Shown: positions 19,080 to 28,752, counted from the first letter of the stretch. The stretch is DNA of 64,000 nucleotides from Burkholderia sp. USMB20 (GCF_000949135.2 NZ_JTAN02000004.1:1-64000); one strand, 5' to 3'. The notes: generated by a model not told the origin, from the sequence alone. Translations and numbers: made by a program.

Positions 19080-20548
19080 GCACGACGCCCGATCTCGCGT
19101 TCGATCCGCCGCTGCACACGCGCCATTTCATCGACGGTACGTGGCGCACGAGCTTCGGCGGCGCGACGCTACCCGTCGTCGACCCGTCGACGGAAATGGT
19201 CATCGCCGAGGTCAGCGCAGGCGACGACGCCGACGTCGAGCATGCCGTGCAAGCCGCCTCGCGCGCGTTTCGCGACTGGAAACGCACGACGGGCGCCACG
19301 CGCGCGGCGCTGCTGCGTGCCATCGCGCGCGGCGTCGACGCACGGCGCACGCGGCTCGCGACACTGCAGTCGCTCAACAACGGCAAGCCGTTCGCCGAAG
19401 CCGAGATCGACGTCGCCGACGTGATCGCCACCTTCGACTACTACGCGGGCCTCGCGGAGGCCCTCGACACCGACGGCGAAACCGAGATCGCGCTGCCCGG
19501 CGGCGACCATCGCGCGTGGATCCGGCGCGAACCGGCCGGCGTCGCCGCGCTGATCGTGCCGTGGAATTTCCCGATGGTCACGACCGCATGGAAGCTCGCG
19601 CCCGCGCTCGCCGCCGGCTGCACCGTCGTGCTGAAGCCGTCCGAGATCACGCCGCTGCCCGAGCTCGAACTCGCCGCGATCGTCGCCGAAGCGGGCCTGC
19701 CGCCCGGCGTGCTGAACGTCGTGACGGGCACCGGCCACGAGGTCGGTGCCCGGCTGTGCGCGCATCCGCTCGTCGCGAAGGTGTCGTTTACCGGCAGCAC
19801 GGCAGTCGGCGCGCAGGTCATGAAGACGGCCGCGGACACGATCAAGGGCGTCGGTCTCGAACTCGGCGGCAAATCGTCGATCGTCGTGTTCGACGACGCC
19901 GACCTCGATCACGCGGTCGACCTGATCGCGGGCGGCGGCCTGTTCAACGCCGGGCAGATGTGTTCGGCGACCTCGCGCGTGCTCGTGGCCGCCCCGCTCG
20001 CCGACGACCTGATCGCGCGCCTCGCGCGACGGATCGAGACGACCGTCGTCGGCCCGCCGTTCGCACCCGGCGTGCAGATGGGCCCGCTGACGAACCGCGC
20101 GCAATACGAACGCGTGAAGCGCCACATCGCACAGGGCCGCGCCGACGGCGCGCGGCTCGTGACGGGCGGCGACGCGCTCGCCGGCCCCGGCTACTTCATC
20201 CGGCCCGCGCTGTTCGCCGACGTGCCGGCCGGCTGCGCGCTATGGCGCGACGAAATTTTCGGGCCGGTGCTGTGCGTGCGCGCGTTCGACGCCGAGGACG
20301 ACGCGATCGCGGCCGCCAACGATACCGAATACGGGCTCGTCGCAACCGTCGTCACGCGCGACGCCGCGCGCGGCAGGCGGGTCGCCAATGCGCTCGAGGC
20401 GGGCGTCGTGTGGATCAACACACCGCAACTGATCTATCCGCAAACCTCATGGGGCGGCTACAAGCGCAGCAGCGTCGGGCGCGAGCTCGGCCCGTTCGGG
20501 CTGGCCGCCTTCCAGGAGATCAAGCAGGTCATGACGGCGGCCCGCTGA
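19076..20548 (+). CDS. NAD(P)-dependent aldehyde dehydrogenase (probably 4-guanidinobutanal)
   Basis: A 490-residue class I aldehyde dehydrogenase. Visible motifs are PWNFPMVTTAWKLAPALAAG (cofactor site), the general-base Glu in LELGGKSSIVVF (about residue 263) and the catalytic Cys in FNAGQMCSATSR (about 297), plus EIFGPVLCV near the C-terminus. It is translationally coupled to the ThDP decarboxylase (ATGA overlap). By analogy with KauB of the arginine transaminase pathway it would form 4-guanidinobutyrate. Betaine or aminobutyraldehyde dehydrogenase activity is the family alternative. A guanidinobutyrase and the arginine:pyruvate transaminase are not in this window. Confidence 0.87.
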   Translation: MSTTPDLAFDPPLHTRHFIDGTWRTSFGGATLPVVDPSTEMVIAEVSAGDDADVEHAVQAASRAFRDWKRTTGATRAALLRAIARGVDARRTRLATLQSLNNGKPFAEAEIDVADVIATFDYYAGLAEALDTDGETEIALPGGDHRAWIRREPAGVAALIVPWNFPMVTTAWKLAPALAAGCTVVLKPSEITPLPELELAAIVAEAGLPPGVLNVVTGTGHEVGARLCAHPLVAKVSFTGSTAVGAQVMKTAADTIKGVGLELGGKSSIVVFDDADLDHAVDLIAGGGLFNAGQMCSATSRVLVAAPLADDLIARLARRIETTVVGPPFAPGVQMGPLTNRAQYERVKRHIAQGRADGARLVTGGDALAGPGYFIRPALFADVPAGCALWRDEIFGPVLCVRAFDAEDDAIAAANDTEYGLVATVVTRDAARGRRVANALEAGVVWINTPQLIYPQTSWGGYKRSSVGRELGPFGLAAFQEIKQVMTAAR

Positions 20549-20697
20549 GGCTGGCGACCCATGCGTTTATGTCATGGCGCGCATGCGGATATTTCGTTTG
20601 TTGCGGAAATTTGACCTCCCTACAGTTCATCCACACCCCGCGCCGCCTTTCGGCGACCGGCATCGAACCACACGGCATCGTTTATCAGGAGACGGCC

Positions 20698-21795
20698 ATG
20701 CAACACTTCAAGGCGGGCAGAAGGCAGGTGATCAAAACCCTCGGCACGGCACTCGCCGCATCCGCCATTCCGATGCCGTTCATCAGGACTGCGAAGGCTC
20801 AGTCTGGAAACTTTTCCGGAAAGACGCTGCGCCTGCTCACCTGGTCCGACGATACCGGCGCGGCCGCGCTGCGCAACATCGCGGAAACCTTCAGCAAGCA
20901 GACCGGCGCGCGCGTGATCGCCGATCGCGCGGACGGCACGTCGGGGATGGTCGCGAAGGTCAAGGCCGCGGGCGAGCGGCCGACCTACGACGTCATCACG
21001 CTCGCGGGCGTCGGCGCGGCCGGCCTCGCCGACGCCGGCCTGCTCGCGAAGCCCGACCTGAACCGGCTGCCGAACCTGAAGGACGTCGCGCCGCAATACC
21101 GCACGGGCGCGAACGGCTTCGGCATCGGCTACCTGCTGTGGTCGGACGGGCTGATCTACAACACGGCGACCGTGAAGAGCGCGCCGTCGAGCTACGAGGC
21201 ACTGTGGGATCCGAAATATGCGGGGCGGCTGTTCCTGCCGCCGCCGGAGTGGGCCGAAGCGGTCGACCTCGCGATCATCGCCGCGAAGCTGGCCGGCGGC
21301 TCGCAGCAGAACATCGATCCGGGGTTCCGGAAGCTCGCGCAGCTCAAGGATCGCGTGATGACCCTCGGCGAGAACCCGAACCAGGTCGCCGACCTGTTCC
21401 GCACCGGCTCGCTCGACATCGGCGGCATCTATTCGCCGGCGTTCTTCCCGGACCAGATCCGCAAGCCCGACTACAAGTTGGGCGTGACGTACGGCATGAA
21501 GGAAGGCTTCGCGACGCAACTGATGTTCACGGTGATCCCGAAGGCGCATCCGGGCGACCTCGACCTGATCCACGCGTTCATCAACCATTCGCTCGACGCG
21601 GGCGTGCAGGGCCGGATGGCGGCCGACGTGCTGAACGGGCCCGTGAACGGCAAGGCCGTGATTCCCGCGGAAAGCCGCGCGTTCGTGCCGTCGCCGCAGC
21701 AGATCGCGGAGAAGGCCGTGCTGCACGACGACAAGGCGCTCGCCGTCGTCCAGCCGGCGTGGATCAAGCGCTACACGGGCCTCTTCGCGGCGTAA
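20698..21795 (+). CDS. ABC transporter substrate-binding protein (spermidine/putrescine-like)
   Basis: A 365-residue extracytoplasmic binding protein of the SBP_bac_8 (PotD/PotF-like) group. The N-terminus KAGRRQVIKTLG followed by a hydrophobic stretch ending in AKAQS is a twin-arginine export signal, so it is probably exported folded. Mature sequence begins KTLRLLTWSDDTGAAAL. It heads a four-gene importer (this gene, two permeases, ATPase) 149 bp after the aldehyde dehydrogenase. A guanidinium- or amine-bearing cargo (arginine, agmatine, guanidinobutyrate or polyamine) is suggested by context only. Confidence 0.88.
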   Translation: MQHFKAGRRQVIKTLGTALAASAIPMPFIRTAKAQSGNFSGKTLRLLTWSDDTGAAALRNIAETFSKQTGARVIADRADGTSGMVAKVKAAGERPTYDVITLAGVGAAGLADAGLLAKPDLNRLPNLKDVAPQYRTGANGFGIGYLLWSDGLIYNTATVKSAPSSYEALWDPKYAGRLFLPPPEWAEAVDLAIIAAKLAGGSQQNIDPGFRKLAQLKDRVMTLGENPNQVADLFRTGSLDIGGIYSPAFFPDQIRKPDYKLGVTYGMKEGFATQLMFTVIPKAHPGDLDLIHAFINHSLDAGVQGRMAADVLNGPVNGKAVIPAESRAFVPSPQQIAEKAVLHDDKALAVVQPAWIKRYTGLFAA

Positions 21796-21799
21796 CGAC

Positions 21800-22726
21800 A
21801 TGGCCTCCCTGTCCTCCCCCCGCGACGCGGCGCCGGCCGCCGGCACACCGGCCGGCGCCGGCTCGGACGCCGGGCCCGCGCTGGCCGGCGTGCCGCCGTG
21901 GCTGCTGCTCGCGCCGATCCTCGCGTTCCTCGCGGTGCTCGCCGCCGCGACGCTCACCGTGTTGCGCATGAGCGTCGGCGTATCCGGCGACGAATGGCGG
22001 ACCTTCACGCTGCAGAACTACGCCGATCTCGCGGACCCGTACTTCACGAAATCGCTGTGGCTCACACTGCGCCTCGCGTTCCAGAGCATGGTGTGCGCGG
22101 TGCTGCTCGCGATCCCGGTCGCGCTCGCGATGGCGCGCACCGAATCGCGGCTCGCGCGCCGGCTGATGCTCGCCGGCGTGTTGCTGCCGCTGCTCGTGAA
22201 CCTGCTGCTGCAAGGTTATGGCTGGCTCGTGATGCTCGGCCCGGCGGGATTGCTCAATCGCGCGCTGCTGGCCTCGGGCGTCGTCGATCGGCCGCTGCAA
22301 CTGCTGTACCGCGAGCACGGCGTGCTGCTCGGGCTGATCCAGACCGCGTTCCCGCTCGCCGTGCTGCCGCTGTCGAGCGCGCTGCGCGCGGTGTCCCGCG
22401 CATACGACGAAGCCGCCGCGACACTCGGCGCGAGCCGCTGGCAGACGCTGCGGCACGTGACGCTGCCGCTCGCGATGCCCGGCCTCGTCGCCGGCGCGCT
22501 GCTCGTGTTCGCGTACAACGCCAGCGCATTCGCGGTGCCGCTGCTGCTCGGCGGCCGACGCGTGCCGATGCTCGCGGTGCTCGTGCACGACCAGGTCGCG
22601 CCGCTGCTCAACTGGCCGGCCGCGTCGGCATCGGGCGTCGTGCTGATGGCCGCGACGCTCGTCGTGATGGCGGTGTCCCAGCGCCTCGTGCGCACCCTGC
22701 AACGTGCCGGCGAGGTGAGCCGATGA
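21800..22726 (+). CDS. ABC transporter permease (PotB-like)
   Basis: A 308-residue inner-membrane permease with about six membrane spans. A first span (about residues 35-60) is followed by a short periplasmic segment and the BPD_transp_1 core. The cytoplasmic EAA loop is visible as EAAATLGASRWQTLRHVTLP. It starts 4 bp after the binding-protein stop and its own stop overlaps the next permease start (ATGA), so the importer genes are tightly coupled. It pairs with the next gene to form the heterodimeric membrane channel. Confidence 0.9.
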   Translation: MASLSSPRDAAPAAGTPAGAGSDAGPALAGVPPWLLLAPILAFLAVLAAATLTVLRMSVGVSGDEWRTFTLQNYADLADPYFTKSLWLTLRLAFQSMVCAVLLAIPVALAMARTESRLARRLMLAGVLLPLLVNLLLQGYGWLVMLGPAGLLNRALLASGVVDRPLQLLYREHGVLLGLIQTAFPLAVLPLSSALRAVSRAYDEAAATLGASRWQTLRHVTLPLAMPGLVAGALLVFAYNASAFAVPLLLGGRRVPMLAVLVHDQVAPLLNWPAASASGVVLMAATLVVMAVSQRLVRTLQRAGEVSR

Positions 22727-23565
22727 ATACCCTGCTCTTGCGTACGCCCCTGCCCGGCCGCCTCGGCCGCGCGACGGGCACGCTCGCGACGCTCGTGCTG
22801 TTGCTCGCCGCGCTGCCGATCCTGACGATGATCACGATGTCGTTCGGCGCATCGGGCACGCTCGAATTCCCGCCGCGCGAGTTCAGCCTGCACTGGTATC
22901 GCGCCGCCTGGCAGACGTTCGTGTCGTCCGATGCGGGCAGCGCGCAGTCGATGGGCGCCGCGTTGACGACCAGCCTCGTCGTCGCGGTCGCGACGATGCT
23001 GATCGCGACCGCCGTGTCGGTGCCCGCGGCCTACGCGCTGTCGCGCTGCCGCTTCCGCGGCAAGGCGCTCGTCGAGCAGCTCGTCGCGTTGCCGATCGTC
23101 TATCCGCTCGTGATGCTCGGCCTCGCGCTGCTGATCGTGTTCAACGCGCTGCCGGTCGAGCTCGGCATCGTGCGGCTCGTCGTCGCGCACGTGATCCTGA
23201 CGCTGCCTTTCACCGTGAAGAACTGCGCGGCCTCGGTTGCGTCGATCGGCCCCGACTTCGAGGAAGCCGCGTGCGTGATGGGCGCGAGCCCGTGGCGCGC
23301 GCTCGTCGACGTCGTGCTGCCGCTGATGCGGCCCGGGATTCTCGCCGGGATGCTGTTCGCGTTCATCGTGTCGTTCAACGAATTCACGGTGACGTTCTTC
23401 CTGTACAGCATCGACACGATGACCCTGCCGGTCTGGCTCTACAGCCGCACCGTGTCGTCGCTCGACCCGACCGTGTTCTGCTTCGCCGTGTTCACGGTCG
23501 CGATCGACTTCGCGCTGATCTGGATGCTCGAAAAACTCGTCGGCGACAAGGGCGTCGCGCTCTGA
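22723..23565 (+). CDS. ABC transporter permease (PotC-like)
   Basis: A 280-residue permease with six predicted spans. The EAA loop reads EAACVMGASPWRALVDVVLP, and the C-terminal spans run through VWLYSRTVSSLDPTVFCFAVF. It overlaps the upstream permease by 4 bp. Together they form the transmembrane unit for the PotA-like ATPase that follows 40 bp downstream. Confidence 0.9.
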   Translation: MNTLLLRTPLPGRLGRATGTLATLVLLLAALPILTMITMSFGASGTLEFPPREFSLHWYRAAWQTFVSSDAGSAQSMGAALTTSLVVAVATMLIATAVSVPAAYALSRCRFRGKALVEQLVALPIVYPLVMLGLALLIVFNALPVELGIVRLVVAHVILTLPFTVKNCAASVASIGPDFEEAACVMGASPWRALVDVVLPLMRPGILAGMLFAFIVSFNEFTVTFFLYSIDTMTLPVWLYSRTVSSLDPTVFCFAVFTVAIDFALIWMLEKLVGDKGVAL

Positions 23566-23605
23566 TGCGCGCACGGCCTCGCCCTCGACCATGCAAGGAA
23601 CCGTC

Positions 23606-24679
23606 ATGACCCAGCTCATCCTCCAGAACGTGACCAAGCGCTTCAATCAGGCGTGTGCGGTCGACCACGTCGACCTGTCGGTGCCGGACGGCAAGCTCGT
23701 CTGCTTTCTCGGCCCGTCCGGCTGCGGCAAGACCACGCTGATGCGGATCATCGCCGGCCTCGACACGCCGACCTCCGGCACGGTGACGTTCGCCGGCCGC
23801 GACCTCACGCACGTACCCGCCAACCGGCGCGACTTCGGCATGGTGTTCCAGTCGCTCGCGCTGTTTCCGCACATGACGGTCGCGCAGAACATCGCGTACC
23901 CGCTGCGGCTGCGCAAGACGGCGCGGGCCGCGCAGGCGCGGCGCGTCGCCGAGCTGCTGGAGCTGATCCAGCTGCCGCACATGGCCGACCGGCTCGTCAC
24001 GCAGCTGTCGGGCGGGCAGCGCCAGCGCGTCGCGATCGCGCGCGCGATCGCGTCGTCGCCGCGCCTGCTGCTGCTCGACGAGCCGCTGTCGGCGCTCGAC
24101 GCGAAGCTGCGCGAGGCGATGCAGGTCGAGATCCGGCTGCTCCAGCAACGGCTCGGCATCACGACGATCATGGTCACGCACGACCAGCGCGAAGCGATGA
24201 CGATGGCCGACGAGATCGTCGTGATGGAGAAAGGCCGCATCCAGCAGGTCGGCCGGCCGCTCGACATCTATCGCGACCCGGTCAACGAATTCGTCGCCGA
24301 CTTCATCGGCCTCGGCAACATCCTGCCGGTCGCGCGCGACGGCGACGACGCGATCGTCCTGCCGGGCGGACAGCGCCTCTCGATCGGGCGCGCGCCCGAC
24401 ACGCCACACGCGCCCGACGCCGTGCGCCTGCTGATTCGTCCCGAGGACGTATGCGTGCGCCCGGGCGCGACGGCGTCGGGCGCGCCGAACACGCTCGCCG
24501 GCACGATCACGTTCGTGCGCGACGTCGGCGCGTCGATCGAGGCGACCATCGATTGCCGCGGCTTCACGCTGACGGCCGCGACCACGCCGCGCGAGACACC
24601 CGACCTGCACGTCGGCATGCCGGTTGCCGCCGAACTGCCGGCACACGCATGCAAGCTGATCGCCGCACGCGGCGCCTGA
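23606..24679 (+). CDS. ABC transporter ATP-binding protein (PotA-like)
   Basis: A 357-residue ATPase with Walker A GPSGCGKTT, the signature [14 protein letters not shown], Walker B LLLLDEPLSALD and the switch region MVTHDQREAM. A C-terminal TOBE regulatory domain is typical of spermidine/putrescine importers. The ATG at 23606 (MTQLILQNVTKRF) is preferred because AAGGA lies 6 bases upstream; an in-frame ATG five codons earlier has no clear ribosome site. It completes the first importer of this operon and, unlike the ATPase at 27040, is intact. Confidence 0.9.
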   Translation: MTQLILQNVTKRFNQACAVDHVDLSVPDGKLVCFLGPSGCGKTTLMRIIAGLDTPTSGTVTFAGRDLTHVPANRRDFGMVFQSLALFPHMTVAQNIAYPLRLRKTARAAQARRVAELLELIQLPHMADRLVTQLSGGQRQRVAIARAIASSPRLLLLDEPLSALDAKLREAMQVEIRLLQQRLGITTIMVTHDQREAMTMADEIVVMEKGRIQQVGRPLDIYRDPVNEFVADFIGLGNILPVARDGDDAIVLPGGQRLSIGRAPDTPHAPDAVRLLIRPEDVCVRPGATASGAPNTLAGTITFVRDVGASIEATIDCRGFTLTAATTPRETPDLHVGMPVAAELPAHACKLIAARGA

Positions 24680-24719
24680 TTTTCCTTTCGTTCCCCAACG
24701 CAGCAACAAGGATCCCGCC

Positions 24720-25538
24720 ATGAACGCATCGACCCAAGCCAACCGCCTCGTGCGACGCCTGCTCGCCCGTACCGCCCTCCTCTGCGCCTGCGCCACGGGC
24801 GTAGCCGCCGTCGCGCCGCTCGCGCACGCCGACGCGCTCGACACGATCGCCAAATCGGGCGTCGTGCGCATCGGCGTATTCGAGGATTACCCGCCGTTCG
24901 GTTCGATCGGCCCCGACATGAAGCCGCAGGGCTACGACATCGACATGGCGAACCTGATCGGCAAGGCGCTCAACGCGAAGGTCGAACTCGTGCAGGTCAC
25001 CGGCGACAACCGGATGGCGTATCTCGCCGACCGCAAGACCGACATGCTGCTGTCGGTCGGACAGACGCCGGAGCGCGCGAAGGTGATCGACTTCTCGAAC
25101 GCGTATGCGCCGTACTACCTCGCGGTGTTCGGTCCGAAGTCGCTCGCCGTGAAGGGCAACGCCGATCTCGCCGGCAAATCGGTCGCGGTCGCGCGCGGCA
25201 CGCTCGAGGACCTGAGCATCAGCAAGGTCGCGCCGCCGAGCGCGACGATCAAGCGCTTCGACGACCCGAACGGCGCGATCGCGGCGTTCCTGTCGGGACA
25301 GGCGCAACTGCTGGTGGTCGGCAACGACGTGGGCGCCACGATCATCGCGCGTCATCCGTCGATCGATCCGGAACAGAAGTTCTCGCTGTTCAGCTCGCCC
25401 GACCACGTCGGCCTGAACAAGAACGAGCCGCGCCTGATGCAGAAGGTCAACGACGCGATCGCCGGCGCGAAGAAGAACGGCGCGCTGAACACCCTGTCGC
25501 AGAAGTGGCTGCACGCTGCCCTGCCGGCCGATCTGTGA
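24720..25538 (+). CDS. Polar amino-acid ABC transporter substrate-binding protein (family 3)
   Basis: A 272-residue SBP_bac_3 protein. Residues 1-37 form a signal peptide ending near LAHA; the mature chain begins DALDTIAKSGVVRIGVFEDYPPFG, and DRKTDMLLSVGQTPERAKVIDFSNAY is the typical second landmark. It opens a second importer cassette (this gene, permeases at 25582 and 26343, ATPase at 27040). Family 3 proteins bind amino acids or opines, so a guanidino-amino acid such as arginine would fit the neighbouring enzymes. Confidence 0.89.
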   Translation: MNASTQANRLVRRLLARTALLCACATGVAAVAPLAHADALDTIAKSGVVRIGVFEDYPPFGSIGPDMKPQGYDIDMANLIGKALNAKVELVQVTGDNRMAYLADRKTDMLLSVGQTPERAKVIDFSNAYAPYYLAVFGPKSLAVKGNADLAGKSVAVARGTLEDLSISKVAPPSATIKRFDDPNGAIAAFLSGQAQLLVVGNDVGATIIARHPSIDPEQKFSLFSSPDHVGLNKNEPRLMQKVNDAIAGAKKNGALNTLSQKWLHAALPADL

Positions 25539-25581
25539 TGCGCAGCGCCTTCGCCCCGCACGCTCGACCCAAGGCATCGCG

Positions 25582-26346
25582 ATGAGCTACGTGTTCGACT
25601 TCAGCGATTTCGGTCTCTACGCCGGCATGCTCGCGCGCGGCGTCGGCGTGACGCTCGGCCTGACCTCGGCCGCGACCGTGCTCGGCGGCCTGCTCGGCAC
25701 CGGCGGCGCGTGGATCGCGCTCGCCGGCCCGCGCTGGGCGCGCGCGCTCGCCGCGTCCTACGTCGAGCTGATCCGCAATACGCCGTTCCTGGTCCAGTTG
25801 TTCTTCATCTTCTTCGGGCTGCCCGCGCTCGGCGTACACCTCGACGAAGCGCAGGCGGCCGTGCTCGCGATGACGGTCAACCTGGGCGCCTATGCGGTCG
25901 AGATCCTGCGCGCCGGGATCGAATCGGTGCCGCACGGGCAAGTGCAGGCCGCGCGGGCGCTCGGGCTGCACGGCCGGCAGGTGTTCGGCCACGTCGTGCT
26001 GCCGCAGGCGCTCGCGAACGTGTACCCCGCGCTGCTCGGGCAGGTCCTGATCGTGATGCTCGGCTCGGCGGTCGTGTCGCAGATCTCGGTGCCCGACCTG
26101 ACCTACGCGGCCAACTTCATCCAGTCGCGCAATTTCCGCGCGTTCGAGATCTACATCGTCGTGACCGCGATCTACCTGCTGCTGTCGATCGCGCTGCGCA
26201 TGCTGCTCAATCGCGTCGGCCGGCGGCTGTTCGCCGGTCGCACGCGCCACGGCGCGGCTGCCGCACCGCGGCGCACGCGGGTTGCCCGCTTCACGTGGCG
26301 CGCCCGCTCCCCTGAAACCCACCTGCCGACGGAACGTGCGCGATGA
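25582..26346 (+). CDS. Polar amino-acid ABC transporter permease 1
   Basis: A 254-residue HisM/GlnP-type permease. LIRNTPFLVQLFFIFFGLPALG and the EAA-like region (AARALGLHGRQVFGHVVLPQ) are diagnostic for polar amino-acid importers. The C-terminal tail after about residue 215 is Arg/Ala-rich and extends beyond the usual membrane core. Its stop overlaps the next permease start by 4 bp. Confidence 0.9.
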   Translation: MSYVFDFSDFGLYAGMLARGVGVTLGLTSAATVLGGLLGTGGAWIALAGPRWARALAASYVELIRNTPFLVQLFFIFFGLPALGVHLDEAQAAVLAMTVNLGAYAVEILRAGIESVPHGQVQAARALGLHGRQVFGHVVLPQALANVYPALLGQVLIVMLGSAVVSQISVPDLTYAANFIQSRNFRAFEIYIVVTAIYLLLSIALRMLLNRVGRRLFAGRTRHGAAAAPRRTRVARFTWRARSPETHLPTERAR

Positions 26347-26999
26347 TCGAATTCACCTTCCAGGACATTGCATGGAACCTGCTGCTCGCCGCGCGCTGGA
26401 CCGTGCTGCTGTCGCTGATCACGTTTGCCGGCGGCGGCCTCGCCGGGTTCGCGCTGCTGGCAATGCGCATCTCGCCCGTGCCGGCGCTGCGCCGCTTCGT
26501 GATCCTGTACATCGAACTGTTCCAGGGCACGCCGTTGCTGATGCAACTGTTCCTCGGCTTCTTCGGATTGCCGCTCGTCGGCATCGACGTGACGCCGTGG
26601 GTCGCGGCGTCGGTCGTGCTGACGCTAAATGCCAGCGCCTGTCTGGCCGACATCTGGCGCGGCTGCGTCGACGCGGTCCCGCACGGCCAGTGGCACGCGG
26701 CGGCCAGCCTCGGCATGACGTGGACCCAGCGGCTACGCTACGTGGTGTGGCCGCAGGCGTGGAAGATCGCGCTGGCGCCGACCGTCGGCTTCCTCGTGCA
26801 GGCGGTGAAGAGCACCGCGCTCACGTCGATCATCGGGCTGACCGAACTGACCAAGACCGGCAACATCATCACCAACGCGGTATTCAAGCCGTTTCCGATC
26901 TACGCGATGGTCGCGCTGCTGTACTTCGCGATGTGCTTCCCGCTGACGTGGTATGCGCGCACGCTCGAGCGCCGCTATCGCGTCGCGAAGGCGCGCTGA
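26343..26999 (+). CDS. Polar amino-acid ABC transporter permease 2
   Basis: A 218-residue HisQ/GlnP-type permease. It contains YIELFQGTPLLMQLFLGFFG, AAASLGMTWTQRLRYVVWPQ (EAA loop) and VKSTALTSIIGLTELTKTGN. It forms the heterodimeric membrane part with the preceding gene. The partner ATPase gene begins 40 bp downstream but is broken in this sequence. Confidence 0.9.
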   Translation: MIEFTFQDIAWNLLLAARWTVLLSLITFAGGGLAGFALLAMRISPVPALRRFVILYIELFQGTPLLMQLFLGFFGLPLVGIDVTPWVAASVVLTLNASACLADIWRGCVDAVPHGQWHAAASLGMTWTQRLRYVVWPQAWKIALAPTVGFLVQAVKSTALTSIIGLTELTKTGNIITNAVFKPFPIYAMVALLYFAMCFPLTWYARTLERRYRVAKAR

Positions 27000-27039
27000 A
27001 CCGGCGCCGCGCGCGCCTCATTACGATGCAGGGACTTTC

Positions 27040-27761
27040 ATGATTTCCATCAGCAACGTTTCCAAGTGGTACGGCCAGTTTCAGGTCCTCGCCGAGTGCA
27101 CGACCGAGGTGAAGAAAGGCGAGGTGGTGGTCGTGTGCGGCCCGTCCGGCTCGGGCAAGTCGACGCTGATCAAGACCGTGAACGGCTCGAGCCGTTCCAG
27201 CAGGGCGAGATCCTCGTGAACGGCCAGTCGGTCGGCGACAGGAAGACGAACCTGTCGACGCTGCGCTCGAAGGTCGGGATGGTGTTCCAGCATTTCGAGC
27301 TGTTCCCGCACCTGTCGATCGCCGCGAACCTGACGCTCGCGCAGGTCAAGGTGCTCGGCCGCGGCAAGGACGAAGCGGCCGAGAAGGCATGAAGCTGCTC
27401 GATCGCGTCGGCCTGAAGGCGCATGCGCACAAGTTTCCGGGCCAGCTGTCGGGCGGCCAGCAGCAGCGGGTCGCGATCGCGCGCGCTGTCGATGGACCCG
27501 ATCGCGATGCTGTTCGACGAGCCGACGTCCGCACTCGATCCCGAGATGATCAACGAAGTGCTCGACGTGATGGTCGAACTCGCGCAGGAAGGGATGACGA
27601 TGATGGTCGTCACGCACGAGATGGGCTTCGCGAAGAAGGTCGCCCATCGCGTGATCTTCATGGACCAAGGCGCAATCGTCGAGGACGACCGCAAGGACGA
27701 TTTCTTCTCGAATCCGAAGTCGGATCGCGCGAAGGACTTCCTCGCGAAAATCCTGCACTGA
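27040..27761 (+). pseudogene. Polar amino-acid ABC transporter ATPase (GlnQ-like), three frameshifts
   Basis: The gene starts normally (MISISNVSKWYGQFQV, Walker A CGPSGSGKST), but the frame breaks at three places. A C is missing near 27186 (the expected [10 protein letters not shown] becomes NGSSRSS). A G is missing near 27388 (the expected [11 protein letters not shown] hits TGA). Two bases are missing near 27482, within the expected ARALSMDPI. All the pieces of a normal ATPase of about 240 residues are present across the frames: [48 protein letters not shown] and a normal C-terminus FLAKILH. Both flanking genes are intact and the codons otherwise look functional. Recent inactivation or sequencing error are both possible. 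Confidence 0.85.
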
Positions 27762-27792
27762 GCGATCCCGCGCCGCCGCCCGTTCCACGCCG

Positions 27793-28752
27793 ATGCTCCC
27801 GATGAAACGACTGCCTTCCCTCAATGCGCTGCAGGTCTTCGACGTCGTCGCGCGACACGGCAGCTTCACGCGCGCCGCCGGGCACCTGTGCCTGACCCAG
27901 GGCGCCGTGAGCCGGCAAATCCTCGCGCTCGAAAGCTTCTATCAGTTTCCGCTGTTCAAGCGCACGCCCAAGGGGCTGACGCTGACGGCCGAGGGCGAGC
28001 TCCTGTTGCCGACGGTGCGCGAAAGCTTCGCGCGCATCGAGGAAGTGTCGATGCGCCTGTCGCGCAGGCGCACCGAACTCGCGCTGAAGGTGCCGACCTG
28101 CATGATGCAGTGGATGCTGCCGCGCATCATGCGGTTCCAGGCCGAGCATCCCGAACTCCAGGTGCAGATCACCACCACCTGGGAGCATCACGTCGATTTC
28201 CGCATGGAGCCGTTCGACGCCGCGGTGATCTACGCGCCCGGCGCCGGCCCCGACATGCATGCGATCCCGTTGTTCGAGGAACGGCTCACGCCTGTCTGTG
28301 CGCCGAGCCTGCTGGAGCGGCAACCGCTCGCGAGTCTCGAAGACCTGCTCCGTCACACGCTGCTGCATCCGACGCGCGATCACCGCGACTGGAAGCGGTG
28401 GCTCGACCATGCGGGCGCGCCGCACGTCGACTCGACGCGCGGGTTGAGCTTCGAGACGCTGGATCTCGCCACACACGCGGCGATCGACGGTTACGGCATC
28501 GCGATCGGCGACCGGACGCTGGTGGACGAGAGCGTGGCCGCGCACCGGCTCGTGATGCCGTTCGACGTATCGTTGCCGACGGGGATGGGTTATTACTTCG
28601 TGTATCCGCGCGGGTCCGAACAGCAGCAGAAGATCCAGCTGTTCGGCGACTGGATCGCGGACGAACGCGCGTGGCGCTGCGTCGACACGCCGGCCGTGCC
28701 GCCGTCTCGGCCATCGCCATCGCCATCGCCATCGCCGAAACTTCCGGACTGA
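27793..28752 (+). CDS. LysR-family transcriptional regulator (GcvA-like)
   Basis: A 319-residue LysR regulator. The N-terminal winged helix-turn-helix (about 10-65) reads [20 protein letters not shown]...[13 protein letters not shown]; an effector domain follows. The start could be the ATG at 27793 or one three codons later. It is last in the rightward arginine and transport block and is the natural candidate to control it, but the inducer is unknown. The C-terminus ends in a Pro-Ser repeat (PSPSPSPSP) encoded by CCATCG hexamers, unlike typical members. Confidence 0.88.
   Translation: MLPMKRLPSLNALQVFDVVARHGSFTRAAGHLCLTQGAVSRQILALESFYQFPLFKRTPKGLTLTAEGELLLPTVRESFARIEEVSMRLSRRRTELALKVPTCMMQWMLPRIMRFQAEHPELQVQITTTWEHHVDFRMEPFDAAVIYAPGAGPDMHAIPLFEERLTPVCAPSLLERQPLASLEDLLRHTLLHPTRDHRDWKRWLDHAGAPHVDSTRGLSFETLDLATHAAIDGYGIAIGDRTLVDESVAAHRLVMPFDVSLPTGMGYYFVYPRGSEQQQKIQLFGDWIADERAWRCVDTPAVPPSRPSPSPSPSPKLPD
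28711..28736 (+). repeat. CCATCG hexamer repeat at the end of the LysR gene
   Basis: Four perfect CCATCG units followed by a partial unit encode Pro-Ser repeats in the LysR tail. Gain or loss of hexamers keeps the frame, so this is a candidate length-variable site. It is short and lies outside the predicted folded domains. Confidence 0.75.

Noticed and set aside
20699-28752. Insertion sequence or transposon as the cause of the broken ATPase
   Set aside because: No transposase, terminal inverted repeats or target duplications are visible. The damage is limited to one- and two-base deletions.
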